DNA of 64,000 nt, from positions 1 to 64,000 of the forward strand of contig NZ_JBBKBA010000003.1 of the NCBI RefSeq assembly GCF_038404985.1, in the 5' to 3' direction. The DNA comes from Ferrovibrio sp. MS7 (GTDB taxonomy: Bacteria; Pseudomonadota; Alphaproteobacteria; Ferrovibrionales; Ferrovibrionaceae). This document shows, piece after piece, positions 18,261 through 26,567 of this stretch. The notes beneath the pieces were generated by a model that saw only the letters and a list, made by a program, of their open reading frames with translations, made no database searches and was not told the origin of the DNA. Both the position numbers and the translations under genes were made by a program. Numbering within the stretch: position 1 is the stretch's first letter; every line of letters starts with the position of its first letter.

Positions 18261-19244
18261 ATGAATCAGATTACCACCCGCGTCGTCGCCGACGATGAGG
18301 CTGACCTGCGGCTCGACCGCTGGTTCAAGCGCCATTATCCCTGGCTTGGCCATGGCAAGCTGGAAAAGCTGCTACGCACCGGGCAGGTGCGCGTGGATGG
18401 CGGCCGCGCCAAGGCAGCCACCCGGCTTGAAGCCGGCCAGACCTTGCGCATTCCGCCACTGGGCGATCCGCCGGCAGCGGATTCCAAGCCGGCGCCGCGC
18501 ATCCTGAAGATCGACCCCGAGCGGATCGAGGCTTTGCAGGCCGCCGTGCTGCACAAGGACGACGCGGTGATCGTGCTGAACAAGCCGCCGGGCCTCGCCA
18601 CCCAGGGCGGCACCGGCCTGAACGAGCATCTCGACGGCCTGCTGGATTACCTGCGCTTCGAGGCAGCGGAACGGCCGCGCCTGGTGCATCGCCTGGACAA
18701 GGATACCAGCGGCGTACTGGTGCTGGCGCGCACCGCCAAGGCTGCCGCCAAGCTCACCGCCGCCTTGCGCAAGCGCGAAGCGCACAAGCTCTACTGGGCG
18801 CTGGTGACCGGTGTGCCGACGCCACGCCAGGGCAAGATCGACATGCCGCTGGCCAAGCTGCCTGGCCCCTTGGGCGAGCGCATGGCCGGCGACCCGGAAG
18901 CAGGTAAATCTGCAATCACGCTCTACCGCACGGTTGCCACCGCCGGCCGCCGCGCCGCCTGGCTGGCCATGGCGCCAGTGACCGGCCGCACACACCAGCT
19001 CCGCGTCCACTCGGCTTTCATCGGCACGCCAATTGCCGGCGACGGCAAATATGGCGATGCCGAGAAGCAGCTTACCGGCGGCATCAGCCGCAAGCTGCAC
19101 CTGCATGCCCGCGCCCTGCGGCTTGAGCATCCGGATGGCGATATCTTCCAGGTGCGTGCGCCGATGCCGCCGCATATGCTGGCGTCCTGGGATTTTCTCG
19201 GTTTCGATCCGGAAGAAGACGACGCCGATTCATGGCTGGAATAG
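18261..19244 (+). CDS. RluC/RluD-family 23S rRNA pseudouridine synthase
   Basis: This 327-residue enzyme isomerises specific uridines in RNA. An S4-type RNA-binding domain covers about residues 10-70. The catalytic domain has the RLDKDTSG motif with the nucleophile Asp146, preceded by VIVLNKPPGLATQGG and followed by GRTHQLRVH. Sequence and context suggest RluC rather than RluD, but the target site cannot be read from sequence. Its last bases overlap the next gene by 13 bases. Confidence 0.9.
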   Translation: MNQITTRVVADDEADLRLDRWFKRHYPWLGHGKLEKLLRTGQVRVDGGRAKAATRLEAGQTLRIPPLGDPPAADSKPAPRILKIDPERIEALQAAVLHKDDAVIVLNKPPGLATQGGTGLNEHLDGLLDYLRFEAAERPRLVHRLDKDTSGVLVLARTAKAAAKLTAALRKREAHKLYWALVTGVPTPRQGKIDMPLAKLPGPLGERMAGDPEAGKSAITLYRTVATAGRRAAWLAMAPVTGRTHQLRVHSAFIGTPIAGDGKYGDAEKQLTGGISRKLHLHARALRLEHPDGDIFQVRAPMPPHMLASWDFLGFDPEEDDADSWLE

Positions 19245-20542
19245 ACGGCAGCAACGCCGGCGCGATGCCGGCCACTATCCATCCGCTGCGCCAGGCGCTG
19301 GCAGACGAACTGCATGCGCGGCCGCCGGTGCCGCTGTCCGCCCCCGCAAGGGTACTGAATTTCGTGCTGTTCGGCCCGGCCAGCCTGACGGGCGATCCGT
19401 TGCGCAGCCTGGCGCTGGCGCAGGGTGTCGAAGCTGCCGAGACCATCGCCAAGCATGCCGTGCTGACGCTCGGCCCCTATGTGGCCATTCAAGAGCGCCG
19501 CACCGAATTCACCACCTACACGCTCTACCTTCCGCGCGCCGCCGGCTCGTCGGTGGAAGCAGCCGCCGATCTACCACCGGCCTTGCAGGCCTGGATCGCC
19601 AGCCTGCCGGGTGAACTGATCGCGGCCTCTGATCTGGTGATCCTGGCGCCCAATGAGCCGGCCCCCGATACCGCCTTGCTGGCGCGGCTTTATGACGAGA
19701 ATGCCCTGGTCGCCTCGCGCGCGGTTTCTGGCCGCGCCGATGTGTGGACCGATTTCAAGTTGCGGCAGGGCAAAACCATGCTGCTGATCCACGATCACGG
19801 CCTCACCGATGCGCAGCGTGGCCGCCTGGTGCTGCGCCTGCTGGATATCGAGAGCTACCGCATGATGGCGCTGCTGGCTTTGCCGCTGGCGCAGAAGGTG
19901 GCGCCACGCATCACCGCGCTGGAGCAGGGGCTGGGTCGGCTCGCCAGCCGCATGGTGGATGTGGAGCATCAGGAAAGCGAGCAGACCCTGCTGCGCGAGA
20001 TCGCCGGTGCGGCAGCCGAGGTCGAGACCCTGGCGGTGGACACGCCATTCCGCTTCGGCGCCGCGCGCGCCTATCACGCGCTGGTGTCGCGCCGCATCGA
20101 GGAATTGCGCGAGGAGCGCATCGAAGGCTTGCCGACGCTTGGCGAATTCATGGAGCGGCGTCTCAGCCCTGCGATGCGCACCTGCGAGACCATGGCCGAG
20201 CGTATCGAGGGCCTGTCGCGCCGCGCCACCCGCATGGCGAACCTGCTGCGCACCCGCGTCGATGTGGCGCTGGAGCGGCAGAACGTGGCGCAGCTCGATG
20301 CCATGAACCGCCGGCTGAAATTGCAGCTACGGCTGCAGGAGACCGTGGAAGGGCTTTCGGTTGCGGCGATCACCTATTACGCCGTCGGTCTGGTCGGCTA
20401 TGCCGCTCAGGCGCTGCATGCGGTCGGCGTGCCGATCCACAAGGAAGTCGCCATCGGCGTCGCCATTCCACTGGTCGCCGGCACGGTATGGCTCGGGCTG
20501 CGCCGCCTGCGCCGCAGCCTGCAGAAGGATGGATTGCACTAA
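19232..20542 (+). CDS. DUF3422-family membrane protein
   Basis: The 436-residue protein matches the alphaproteobacterial/betaproteobacterial family of unknown function DUF3422, recognised by the N-terminal [16 protein letters not shown] block. The middle is a helical, charged region (about 220-360). The end has two hydrophobic segments (about 373-395 and 405-425), so it is likely a membrane protein with a large cytoplasmic domain. The ATG at 19232 overlaps the previous stop; ATG 19265 (MPATIHPL) is an alternative start. No activity is known. Confidence 0.85.
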   Translation: MAGIDGSNAGAMPATIHPLRQALADELHARPPVPLSAPARVLNFVLFGPASLTGDPLRSLALAQGVEAAETIAKHAVLTLGPYVAIQERRTEFTTYTLYLPRAAGSSVEAAADLPPALQAWIASLPGELIAASDLVILAPNEPAPDTALLARLYDENALVASRAVSGRADVWTDFKLRQGKTMLLIHDHGLTDAQRGRLVLRLLDIESYRMMALLALPLAQKVAPRITALEQGLGRLASRMVDVEHQESEQTLLREIAGAAAEVETLAVDTPFRFGAARAYHALVSRRIEELREERIEGLPTLGEFMERRLSPAMRTCETMAERIEGLSRRATRMANLLRTRVDVALERQNVAQLDAMNRRLKLQLRLQETVEGLSVAAITYYAVGLVGYAAQALHAVGVPIHKEVAIGVAIPLVAGTVWLGLRRLRRSLQKDGLH

Positions 20543-21312
20543 ACCGTCGGTACCGTGCCGCCATCGATGACGAATTCCGAGCCGGTAATGCTGGCGGCGG
20601 CCGGCGAAACGAGAAATGCGATTAGGTCCGCCACTTCCCGTGGCCGGGCGGGGCGGCCGATGGGAATGCCGCCCAGCGACTGCATTAGCTGGGATTTTGC
20701 CCCGTCGTAATCGGTCCCGCTGTTGTGCGCCAGTTCCCGCACAAAGTTGATCGCGGCTTCGGTTTCCACCCAACCGGGCGATACCCGCACCACGCGGATG
20801 CCGCGTGGCCCCACTTCCTTCGACAGGCCCTTGCTGTAGTTCGATAGCGCGGCCTTGGCAGCGGCATAGGCCAGGGTTGCCTCATGCAACGGCAATTGCC
20901 CTTGAATCGAGGTAACATGCACGATCACACCGCTGCCCCGCGCCAGCATTGCCGGCAATAGAGCGCGGTCAAGACGCATCGCTGCTAGCAGATTAAGGTC
21001 GAGTGCCTTTTGCCATTCCGTGTCATCGAGCGTGGCGAAGCCACCGGCTGGTGCTGAGGAACCGCCAGCGACATGTACCAGAATATCCGGTGCCCCGAAG
21101 CGTTGCCGCACCGCATCGGCTAATTTCGCGCAGCCACCAGGGGTCGAGAGGTCCGCGGCGATGCAGTCGGGATCCTCACCGATATTGCGCGCCGCGGCCA
21201 GAACATTGACTCCGGCTTCCCGCAAGGCCGCAACTGTTGCGGCACCAATACCTTTCGTTCCGCCAGTGACCAGGGCAGAACGGCCAGACAGCGGCGCTGT
21301 GGGAATAGTCAT
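20539..21312 (-). CDS. Short-chain dehydrogenase/reductase
   Basis: This 257-residue SDR has the cofactor motif TGGTKGIG (residues 16-23) and the catalytic Ser135, Tyr149 and Lys153 (YAAAK). The substrate is not predictable. GGAGGT lies correctly before the ATG. It is transcribed divergently from an HxlR-type regulator 55 bases away, which is the most likely controller of its expression. It overlaps the end of the DUF3422 gene by four bases on the opposite strand. Confidence 0.92.
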   Translation of the reverse strand: MTIPTAPLSGRSALVTGGTKGIGAATVAALREAGVNVLAAARNIGEDPDCIAADLSTPGGCAKLADAVRQRFGAPDILVHVAGGSSAPAGGFATLDDTEWQKALDLNLLAAMRLDRALLPAMLARGSGVIVHVTSIQGQLPLHEATLAYAAAKAALSNYSKGLSKEVGPRGIRVVRVSPGWVETEAAINFVRELAHNSGTDYDGAKSQLMQSLGGIPIGRPARPREVADLIAFLVSPAAASITGSEFVIDGGTVPTV

Positions 21313-21367
21313 CGATGTACCTCCGGTTCGATTTGCGTGGCCCGGAAGGTGGAGATAAGATTCCGCA

Positions 21368-21733
21368 ATGGCAAGAACGCACGAAAAAGTAAGCTACACA
21401 CCGAAAAGTAAGGATGATGCCTACACGCCGCAGACCGCTGCGCTCGGCGTCGAGCACGCGCTTGGCATGCTTGAAGGGCGTTGGAAGCTGACCATCCTGT
21501 TCCATCTGTTCGGGGGCAAGTTGCTGCGCTTCTCGGAGTTGGAGCAAGCGATCCCGACGATTTCACAGAAAATGCTGGCGCAACAACTGCGGCAATTGGA
21601 GCGCGACGGTATTGTGCGCCGTATCGTATATCCACAGGTGCCGCCGAAGGTTGAATACCATCTCACCGATTGGGGGCAGTCGCTTTGTCCCGCCCTCGAC
21701 AGCCTGCTGCAGTGGCTGGAGGCGAAACCCTAG
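21368..21733 (+). CDS. HxlR-family transcriptional regulator
   Basis: The 121-residue protein is a winged helix-turn-helix of the HxlR type. It begins its domain at [20 protein letters not shown] and continues with [20 protein letters not shown] and [19 protein letters not shown]. Such proteins often respond to reactive aldehydes, quinones or oxidants and act on a divergent oxidoreductase, which fits the SDR gene next to it. The single-Cys pattern of aldehyde sensors is not obvious here. Confidence 0.9.
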   Translation: MARTHEKVSYTPKSKDDAYTPQTAALGVEHALGMLEGRWKLTILFHLFGGKLLRFSELEQAIPTISQKMLAQQLRQLERDGIVRRIVYPQVPPKVEYHLTDWGQSLCPALDSLLQWLEAKP

Positions 21734-22614
21734 ACTTCCGACTGCTTGAGCTGGCGGACGATGCTCTCAGCTATCGCATCGGCGGCGGCGCGCAGCCGTG
21801 GCGCCTGGCGCGTGTCCTTGTGCCGCACCAGCCATAGCTCGCGGCTTAAGGCCGGGGCTTTTTCCAGCGGTATCAGATCGGGCCATTGCCGTGCGGCGAA
21901 TTCCGGCAGCAGGCCAGCGCCGAGGCCGGCGCGCAACGCGGAAAGCAGCACCGGCATGCTGTTGCAGCGGAACACAAAGCGGAATCGCTCCGGTTGCTTG
22001 AGCAGCCAGCGCTGTTCCGGCAATTCGTCCAGGCTTTCGTCATAGCCGAGTGTCGGCAATGGTTGGGCGCTGGCCTGGAAGCCATCGCGCACGTAAAGCC
22101 GGAACGGCACCTCGCCGAGCTTGCGGGCATAGAGTTCGCCGCCGCGCGGCCTGGCCCAGCGCAGTGCCAGATCGGCCTCGCGCCGCGCCAGGCTCAGCGG
22201 CTTGTGGTCGGTGAGCAGCGTGACGGTCAGGCCCGGATGGCGCCGGCGCAGTTCCAGCAGGGCCGGCACCAGCAGCAGCATGGCGGCGCCCTCGGTGCCG
22301 GTGAGGCGCAGATGGCCGCCATAGCTGGCATTGCGCCCGGCGGCCAGCCGCTCGATCTGCAAGGCCGGTTCCTCGATGCGCGAAGCGGCGGCCAATGCTT
22401 CCTGGCCCAAGGCGGTGAGGCGCCATTGTCTGCCGGCGCGTTCGGTCAGCGCCGCGCCAAGCTGCTGTTCCAATGCATCCAGGCGGCGGCCGACCGTGGC
22501 GTGGTTGACGCCGAGCGCGCGCGCCGCACCGGAAAGGCTGCCCTGGCGCGACAGCTCCAGCAGGTAGCGCAGATCGTTCCAGTCCAGGCTATTTGTGCGT
22601 TTTTGCACAGTCAT
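21730..22614 (-). CDS. LysR-family transcriptional regulator
   Basis: The protein has an N-terminal LysR helix-turn-helix (LRYLLELSRQGSLSGAARAL, then HATVGRRLDALEQQLG) and the effector-binding domain (LRLTGTEGAAMLLLVPALLE). The start is taken at ATG 22614, giving MTVQKRTNSLDWNDL and 294 residues; an upstream in-frame start would add 13 atypical residues. It is divergent from the isochorismatase-like gene. The 79-base gap holds ATAG-N3-CTAT at 22624-22634, a weak candidate operator. Confidence 0.92.
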   Translation of the reverse strand: MTVQKRTNSLDWNDLRYLLELSRQGSLSGAARALGVNHATVGRRLDALEQQLGAALTERAGRQWRLTALGQEALAAASRIEEPALQIERLAAGRNASYGGHLRLTGTEGAAMLLLVPALLELRRRHPGLTVTLLTDHKPLSLARREADLALRWARPRGGELYARKLGEVPFRLYVRDGFQASAQPLPTLGYDESLDELPEQRWLLKQPERFRFVFRCNSMPVLLSALRAGLGAGLLPEFAARQWPDLIPLEKAPALSRELWLVRHKDTRQAPRLRAAADAIAESIVRQLKQSEV

Positions 22615-22693
22615 GGCGCGAGAATAGCGACTATCGGTTCGCAAATCGACCAATTAGGCTGCTTCCACTGTTACGCAACAAGGAATCAGTCCG

Positions 22694-23290
22694 ATGACCA
22701 TGCCCAAGACCCTGCTTGAAATGGCCGGTGCGCCGAAGCTGCCGCTGACCTGGGCGGCCTCCGCCCTGGTGCTGATCGACCATCAGCAGGAATACACCAT
22801 CGGCAAGCTGCCGCTGGTCGGTATCGATGCCGCCGTGGCCGAGCTTAAACTGCTGATCGCCGCCGCGCGCAAGGCCGGTGCGCCGGTGGTGCATGTGCGC
22901 CACCAGGGCAAGCCAGGCGGCGCCTTCGATCTCGACGGCGTAGGCGGCCAGTTCATTCCCGGCATGGAGCCGGTGGCGGGCGAGACGGCCATCACCAAGG
23001 GGCTGCCCAATGGTTTCGCCAACACCAATCTGAAGGATGTGCTGGCCGGCTTGGGCCGCAAGGAAATCATCGTCGGCGGCTTCGCCACCCATATGTGCAT
23101 TTCCGCCACGGTGCGGTCAGCGGTGGATAATGGCTTCCGCGTCGGCGTGGTGGCGAATGCCTGCGCCACCCGCGACCTGCCGGATCCGCTCGGCGGCGTG
23201 CAGACGGCTGACATGGTGCATCGTGCCACCATGGCGGCACTGAATGACCGTTTCGCCACCGTGGTGGCGGAGACCAGCGCGGTCGTTTAA
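22694..23290 (+). CDS. Isochorismatase-like cysteine hydrolase
   Basis: The 198-residue protein is a cysteine hydrolase with the expected triad Asp29 (VLIDHQQEY), Lys102 (AITKGLPNGF) and Cys135 (ATHMCISATVR), with the usual cis-peptide region before the Cys. Family members hydrolyse isochorismate, nicotinamide, N-carbamoyl compounds and other amides, so the substrate is open. It is divergent from a LysR regulator and is followed three bases later by a secreted phosphatase-like gene. Confidence 0.9.
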   Translation: MTMPKTLLEMAGAPKLPLTWAASALVLIDHQQEYTIGKLPLVGIDAAVAELKLLIAAARKAGAPVVHVRHQGKPGGAFDLDGVGGQFIPGMEPVAGETAITKGLPNGFANTNLKDVLAGLGRKEIIVGGFATHMCISATVRSAVDNGFRVGVVANACATRDLPDPLGGVQTADMVHRATMAALNDRFATVVAETSAVV

Positions 23291-23293
23291 GCG

Positions 23294-23851
23294 ATGCTGC
23301 GGCTCTTCCTGTTGCTGGCGCTGGCCTTGATGGTAGCGCCAGCCGCTGCCAACGAGACGGCCTGGAGCGCCTTGCAGCAGGGCGGCCAGGTGGTCGTGAT
23401 GCGCCATGCCAGCACGGTGCCGGGGACGGGGGATCCGCCGAATTTCCGCCTTGGCGACTGCACCACGCAGCGCAATCTCTCGGAAGCCGGCCGGGCCGAG
23501 GCGCGCAGCCTGGGGGAAGCCTTTCGTCGGCGTGCCATCGTGATCAGTGCCGTATTGAGCAGCGAATGGTGTCGTGGCATCGAGACCGCCGAATTGGCTT
23601 TCGGGCGGGTGGAAGCCTGGTCTGGCGCCAATTCATTCTTTGATAACACGGCTGACCGTGAAGGCCGCACAATGGCACTGCGCCAGCGCGCTGCGGCGCA
23701 TCGCGGGCCGGGCAACCTGGTAATCGTGACGCACCAGGTGAACATCACCGCGCTTACCGGGATATTCCCGCAGCAGGCCGAATTCGTGGTGCTGACACCG
23801 GATCAGGCCGGCGGTTTCAAACTGGTCGGTAGCGTCAAGCCTGGGGCGTGA
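23294..23851 (+). CDS. Secreted histidine phosphatase superfamily protein
   Basis: This 185-residue protein has a signal peptide (residues 1-19, ending APAAA) and the histidine phosphatase core. Arg37-His38 (VVMRHAS) form the phosphorylated site, LSEAGRAEARSLG follows, and the second His147 lies in VIVTHQVN. Two Cys (56 and 93) could form a disulfide in the periplasm. It may share a transcript with the preceding hydrolase, but a functional link is not evident. Confidence 0.88.
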   Translation: MLRLFLLLALALMVAPAAANETAWSALQQGGQVVVMRHASTVPGTGDPPNFRLGDCTTQRNLSEAGRAEARSLGEAFRRRAIVISAVLSSEWCRGIETAELAFGRVEAWSGANSFFDNTADREGRTMALRQRAAAHRGPGNLVIVTHQVNITALTGIFPQQAEFVVLTPDQAGGFKLVGSVKPGA

Positions 23852-23853
23852 TT

Positions 23854-24672
23854 TCAGCGGCGCGGTGCCGGCAGTGGTGTTGAGTCGACGCCGCCGCGCG
23901 GCGCTGCCTGCACCTGCGGCACCGGCGCCAGGGCCGGCTGGCCGCCACTCGGGCGCTGGCGCGGTTTGCGGTCGGCGGGCAATTCGGCCCATAGCCGGTC
24001 GGCTTCCGCCATCGCCAATTGCTGGTCGCCGGGGCGGCAGGCGCGGCTGCGATAGAGCACACGGCGACCGCTGAAAAAGCACCAGGCGGCCTGTTCAAGC
24101 GCGGCACGCTGCAGGGCTTCGGCTTCCGGCGTGTCGATCCAGCGGCTGCCTGGCGGGCATTGGTCGGCACCGAAAATCTGCTGCCGGCTGTCGTCATAGC
24201 ACAGCGCCTGGCCGCTCTGGCGCAGGGCTTCCGGCGGCTGGATGCCGGCGCCCAAGGTGGCAACCTGCGGCGTTGCTGGCTGCCCCGGTTGAGGTTCGGT
24301 GGGCAATGGGCCTTCGCGCAACGGCAGCAGGCGGCGCTGCTGCGGGGCGGCGGTTGTGCTGCCGCTGGTATCGGCATCGCGCCGCGCCAGTTGGCGCTCG
24401 GCGTCGCTGGCCGGAATATCGACATAGCCCGGCGCGCAGCGGCCGGTCTGGCTGAAATACAGCATGCCGTTTTCGGTGTTGAGGCAGGCGGTGAGCGGCC
24501 CGCTGGCGCCGCTGGCATTGCGGGCGGCGGCGGAGGGGCGTTCCTGGGCGCCGCCGATGCCGCGATAGAGGCTGCGGTTGAGGTCGCGGATGGAATCCTC
24601 CATGCCGCCGCAGCCGGCCAGCCACAGGCAGGCCAGGAAAACGGCAAAAGCGCGGGGGAGTGCCGCCCGCAA
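23854..24672 (-). CDS. Lipoprotein with three tandem Cys-x13/15-Cys modules
   Basis: I do not recognise this 272-residue protein. It has a lipoprotein signal (LAGC, lipidated Cys21). After a Ser/Ala-rich linker come three related modules: Cys63/Cys79, Cys158/Cys172 and Cys198/Cys212, each with 13-15 residues between the Cys and with Pro-Gly two residues after the second (CAPG, CPPG, CRPG). The modules are probably small disulfide-bonded periplasmic units, separated by Pro/Gln-rich linkers. It starts three bases after the queF stop, so it is likely co-transcribed with queF. Confidence 0.78.
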   Translation of the reverse strand: MRAALPRAFAVFLACLWLAGCGGMEDSIRDLNRSLYRGIGGAQERPSAAARNASGASGPLTACLNTENGMLYFSQTGRCAPGYVDIPASDAERQLARRDADTSGSTTAAPQQRRLLPLREGPLPTEPQPGQPATPQVATLGAGIQPPEALRQSGQALCYDDSRQQIFGADQCPPGSRWIDTPEAEALQRAALEQAAWCFFSGRRVLYRSRACRPGDQQLAMAEADRLWAELPADRKPRQRPSGGQPALAPVPQVQAAPRGGVDSTPLPAPRR

Positions 24673-24675
24673 GCT

Positions 24676-25164
24676 TCAGCCCCGGCCGCGATAGGACGGC
24701 ACGCCCTGGTCCGGCAGCCAGAGGCCGGCAGGCGGCTTGCCGGTTTGCCAGAACACATCGATCGGGATGCCGCCGCGCGGATACCAGTAGCCGCCGATGC
24801 GCAGCCAGCGCGGCTTCATCGTCGCCGCCAGGCGTTCGCCGATATAGACCGTGCAATCCTCATGGAAGGCGCCGTGATTGCGGAAGCTGCCGAGGAACAG
24901 CTTCAGCGACTTGCTTTCCACGATGCGCTTGGCCGGTACATAGTCGATCACCAGATGGGCGAAATCCGGCTGGCCGGTGAGCGGGCAGAGGCTGGTGAAT
25001 TCCGGCTGCACCAGGCGGATGGCATAGAGCCGGCCGGGCTTCGGATTGGGCACGGTTTCCAGCACAGCCGCTTCCGGGGAAGCGGGCAGGCGGGTGGCCT
25101 GACCGAGCTGGGTGAGGGCGGAGAGACCCTTGCTGTCTTTGGAACTGTCTTTTGTCTTTGCCAT
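24676..25164 (-). CDS. queF: NADPH-dependent preQ0 reductase
   Basis: QueF reduces 7-cyano-7-deazaguanine to preQ1 in queuosine synthesis. The 162-residue form is the short, unimodular type. The active-site Cys60 and Asp67 lie in [14 protein letters not shown], and the NADPH-binding motif [20 protein letters not shown] spans residues 83-102. No other queuosine gene is nearby, and I saw no preQ1 riboswitch in the 212 bases upstream. Confidence 0.94.
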   Translation of the reverse strand: MAKTKDSSKDSKGLSALTQLGQATRLPASPEAAVLETVPNPKPGRLYAIRLVQPEFTSLCPLTGQPDFAHLVIDYVPAKRIVESKSLKLFLGSFRNHGAFHEDCTVYIGERLAATMKPRWLRIGGYWYPRGGIPIDVFWQTGKPPAGLWLPDQGVPSYRGRG

Positions 25165-25376
25165 GATGGATAGCTGCCTTGTTTACCCGGCAGGATACCG
25201 CCCCCTCCGGTGATTTGCACCCCGCAGACGGCGCCACTATTCGGCCACAACAATACCCCGGAGTCACCCCTATTGCGGCTCAAGGCCGCCATGTTCGGCG
25301 GCGATAACCTGTCTCACGCACCGGCCAGGGCGAGCCCGCCCAGCCCAGCGTGATACGACCCGGAGGAAGTTCAATC

Positions 25377-25712
25377 ATGATCACCCGTTTCAAGACCCTT
25401 GCGACCGCCCTGCTGGTGAGCAGCGGTCTTGCGTTCGGTACCGCTGCCGCCTATGCCCAGGCGCAGACCCCGGCCCCCTCGGTGACCACTGGCGTGACCG
25501 CGCCGGTCGCCGTGCAGGCAACCCAGCCGACCCCGACCCCGGCGGCGCCCGCTAAGGTGGAGCAGAAGGCCGCTGAGAAGAAGGCCGATGCCCACAAGAC
25601 CGACGCCAAGAAGGCCGAGCACAAGGCGGAAGCCAAGAAGGCCGAGGTGAAGAAGGCTGAGGCGAAGAAGGCCGAGGTCAAGAAGGACGAAGCCAAGAAG
25701 GCCGTGAACTAA
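25377..25712 (+). CDS. Secreted Lys/Ala/Glu-repeat protein
   Basis: The 111-residue product has a clear signal peptide (residues 1-27, ending AYAQ), a Thr/Pro/Ala-rich segment, then about 55 residues of repeated KA(E/D)(A/V/H)KK units. The mature protein is very basic, low in complexity and probably helical or disordered. GGAGGAAG is well spaced before ATG 25377; an earlier GTG at 25350 is less likely. A strong terminator follows, so it is a single-gene unit. Function unknown; binding to anionic polymers or DNA is only a guess. Confidence 0.8.
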   Translation: MITRFKTLATALLVSSGLAFGTAAAYAQAQTPAPSVTTGVTAPVAVQATQPTPTPAAPAKVEQKAAEKKADAHKTDAKKAEHKAEAKKAEVKKAEAKKAEVKKDEAKKAVN

Positions 25713-25748
25713 CCGTTCCGCGGTCTGGCGTCGCGTTCAGTAAGTAGG

Positions 25749-25778
25749 GCCCCCCGTTCTCCAGGACGGGGGGCTTTT
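25749..25778 (+). terminator. Rho-independent terminator after the Lys/Ala-repeat gene
   Basis: GCCCCCCGT pairs perfectly with ACGGGGGGC around an 8-base loop and is followed by TTTT. It closes the monocistronic unit that ends at 25712. Confidence 0.85.
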
Positions 25779-25854
25779 ATGTTGCAGTGCGGGGGGGTGA
25801 ATTTGATCCCCTCACCACATTGAGCCCCGGCGGTGAGCATGCTTTTCTCTTCAA

Positions 25855-26550
25855 ATGATTCTCGCCACGGATGCGTTTTCGCCCCCCTGCCTGGTGCTGT
25901 TCGATTGCGACGGCACGCTGGTGGATAGCCAGCACCACATCATCGCTGCCATGCGGCAGGCCTTCGCGGCATTCAACCTGCCGGAACCGGCCGCAGACGA
26001 TGTGCGCCGCCTGGTCGGGTTGCCGCTGGATATCTCGGTACGCCGGTTGCTTGAAGCTGGCGCCGCCAATGCCGATCAGGTGGTGGCGGCCTATCGCGAG
26101 GCGGCTTTTTCGATGCGCCACCAGCCCGATCATGAGGAGCCCTTGTTCCCCGGCTTGCGCGAGGTGCTGGACAAGCTTGAAGCAGATGGCTGCCTGCTCG
26201 GCATCGCCACCGGCAAGGCGCGGCGCGGCCTGGATGCAACGCTGGCGATGCACGGCCTGACGAATCGCTTCATCACCTTGCAGACGGCGGATATCGCGCG
26301 CGGCAAACCGGATCCCGACATGGTATTTCGCGCCATGCGTGAAACCGGTGCGTCGGCGGGTTCCACCCTTGTCATCGGCGACACGACTTTCGATATGCAT
26401 ATGGCACGCAATGCCGGAGCGCGTGCCATCGGCGTCGCCTGGGGGTATCATGATCCAGCCGAACTGATGCAGGCTGGCGCCCAGACGGTGATTCGCCGTT
26501 TTGCCGAGTTGCCGCCGCTGGTGCAGCAATTGATGGGACGCGACCGCTGA
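25855..26550 (+). CDS. HAD-family phosphatase, phosphoglycolate phosphatase-like
   Basis: This 231-residue hydrolase carries all HAD motifs: motif I FDCDGTLVDS (nucleophile Asp17, acid Asp19), motif II in GIATGK, the motif III Lys in ARGKPDPDM and motif IV VIGDTTFDM. A helical cap lies between motifs I and II. It resembles Gph/YjjG-type enzymes acting on small phosphoesters; the substrate is unknown. No clear ribosome-binding site is seen. The AsmA gene follows after 17 bases. Confidence 0.9.
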   Translation: MILATDAFSPPCLVLFDCDGTLVDSQHHIIAAMRQAFAAFNLPEPAADDVRRLVGLPLDISVRRLLEAGAANADQVVAAYREAAFSMRHQPDHEEPLFPGLREVLDKLEADGCLLGIATGKARRGLDATLAMHGLTNRFITLQTADIARGKPDPDMVFRAMRETGASAGSTLVIGDTTFDMHMARNAGARAIGVAWGYHDPAELMQAGAQTVIRRFAELPPLVQQLMGRDR

Positions 26551-26567
26551 TTAATTAGGAGGCCGCC

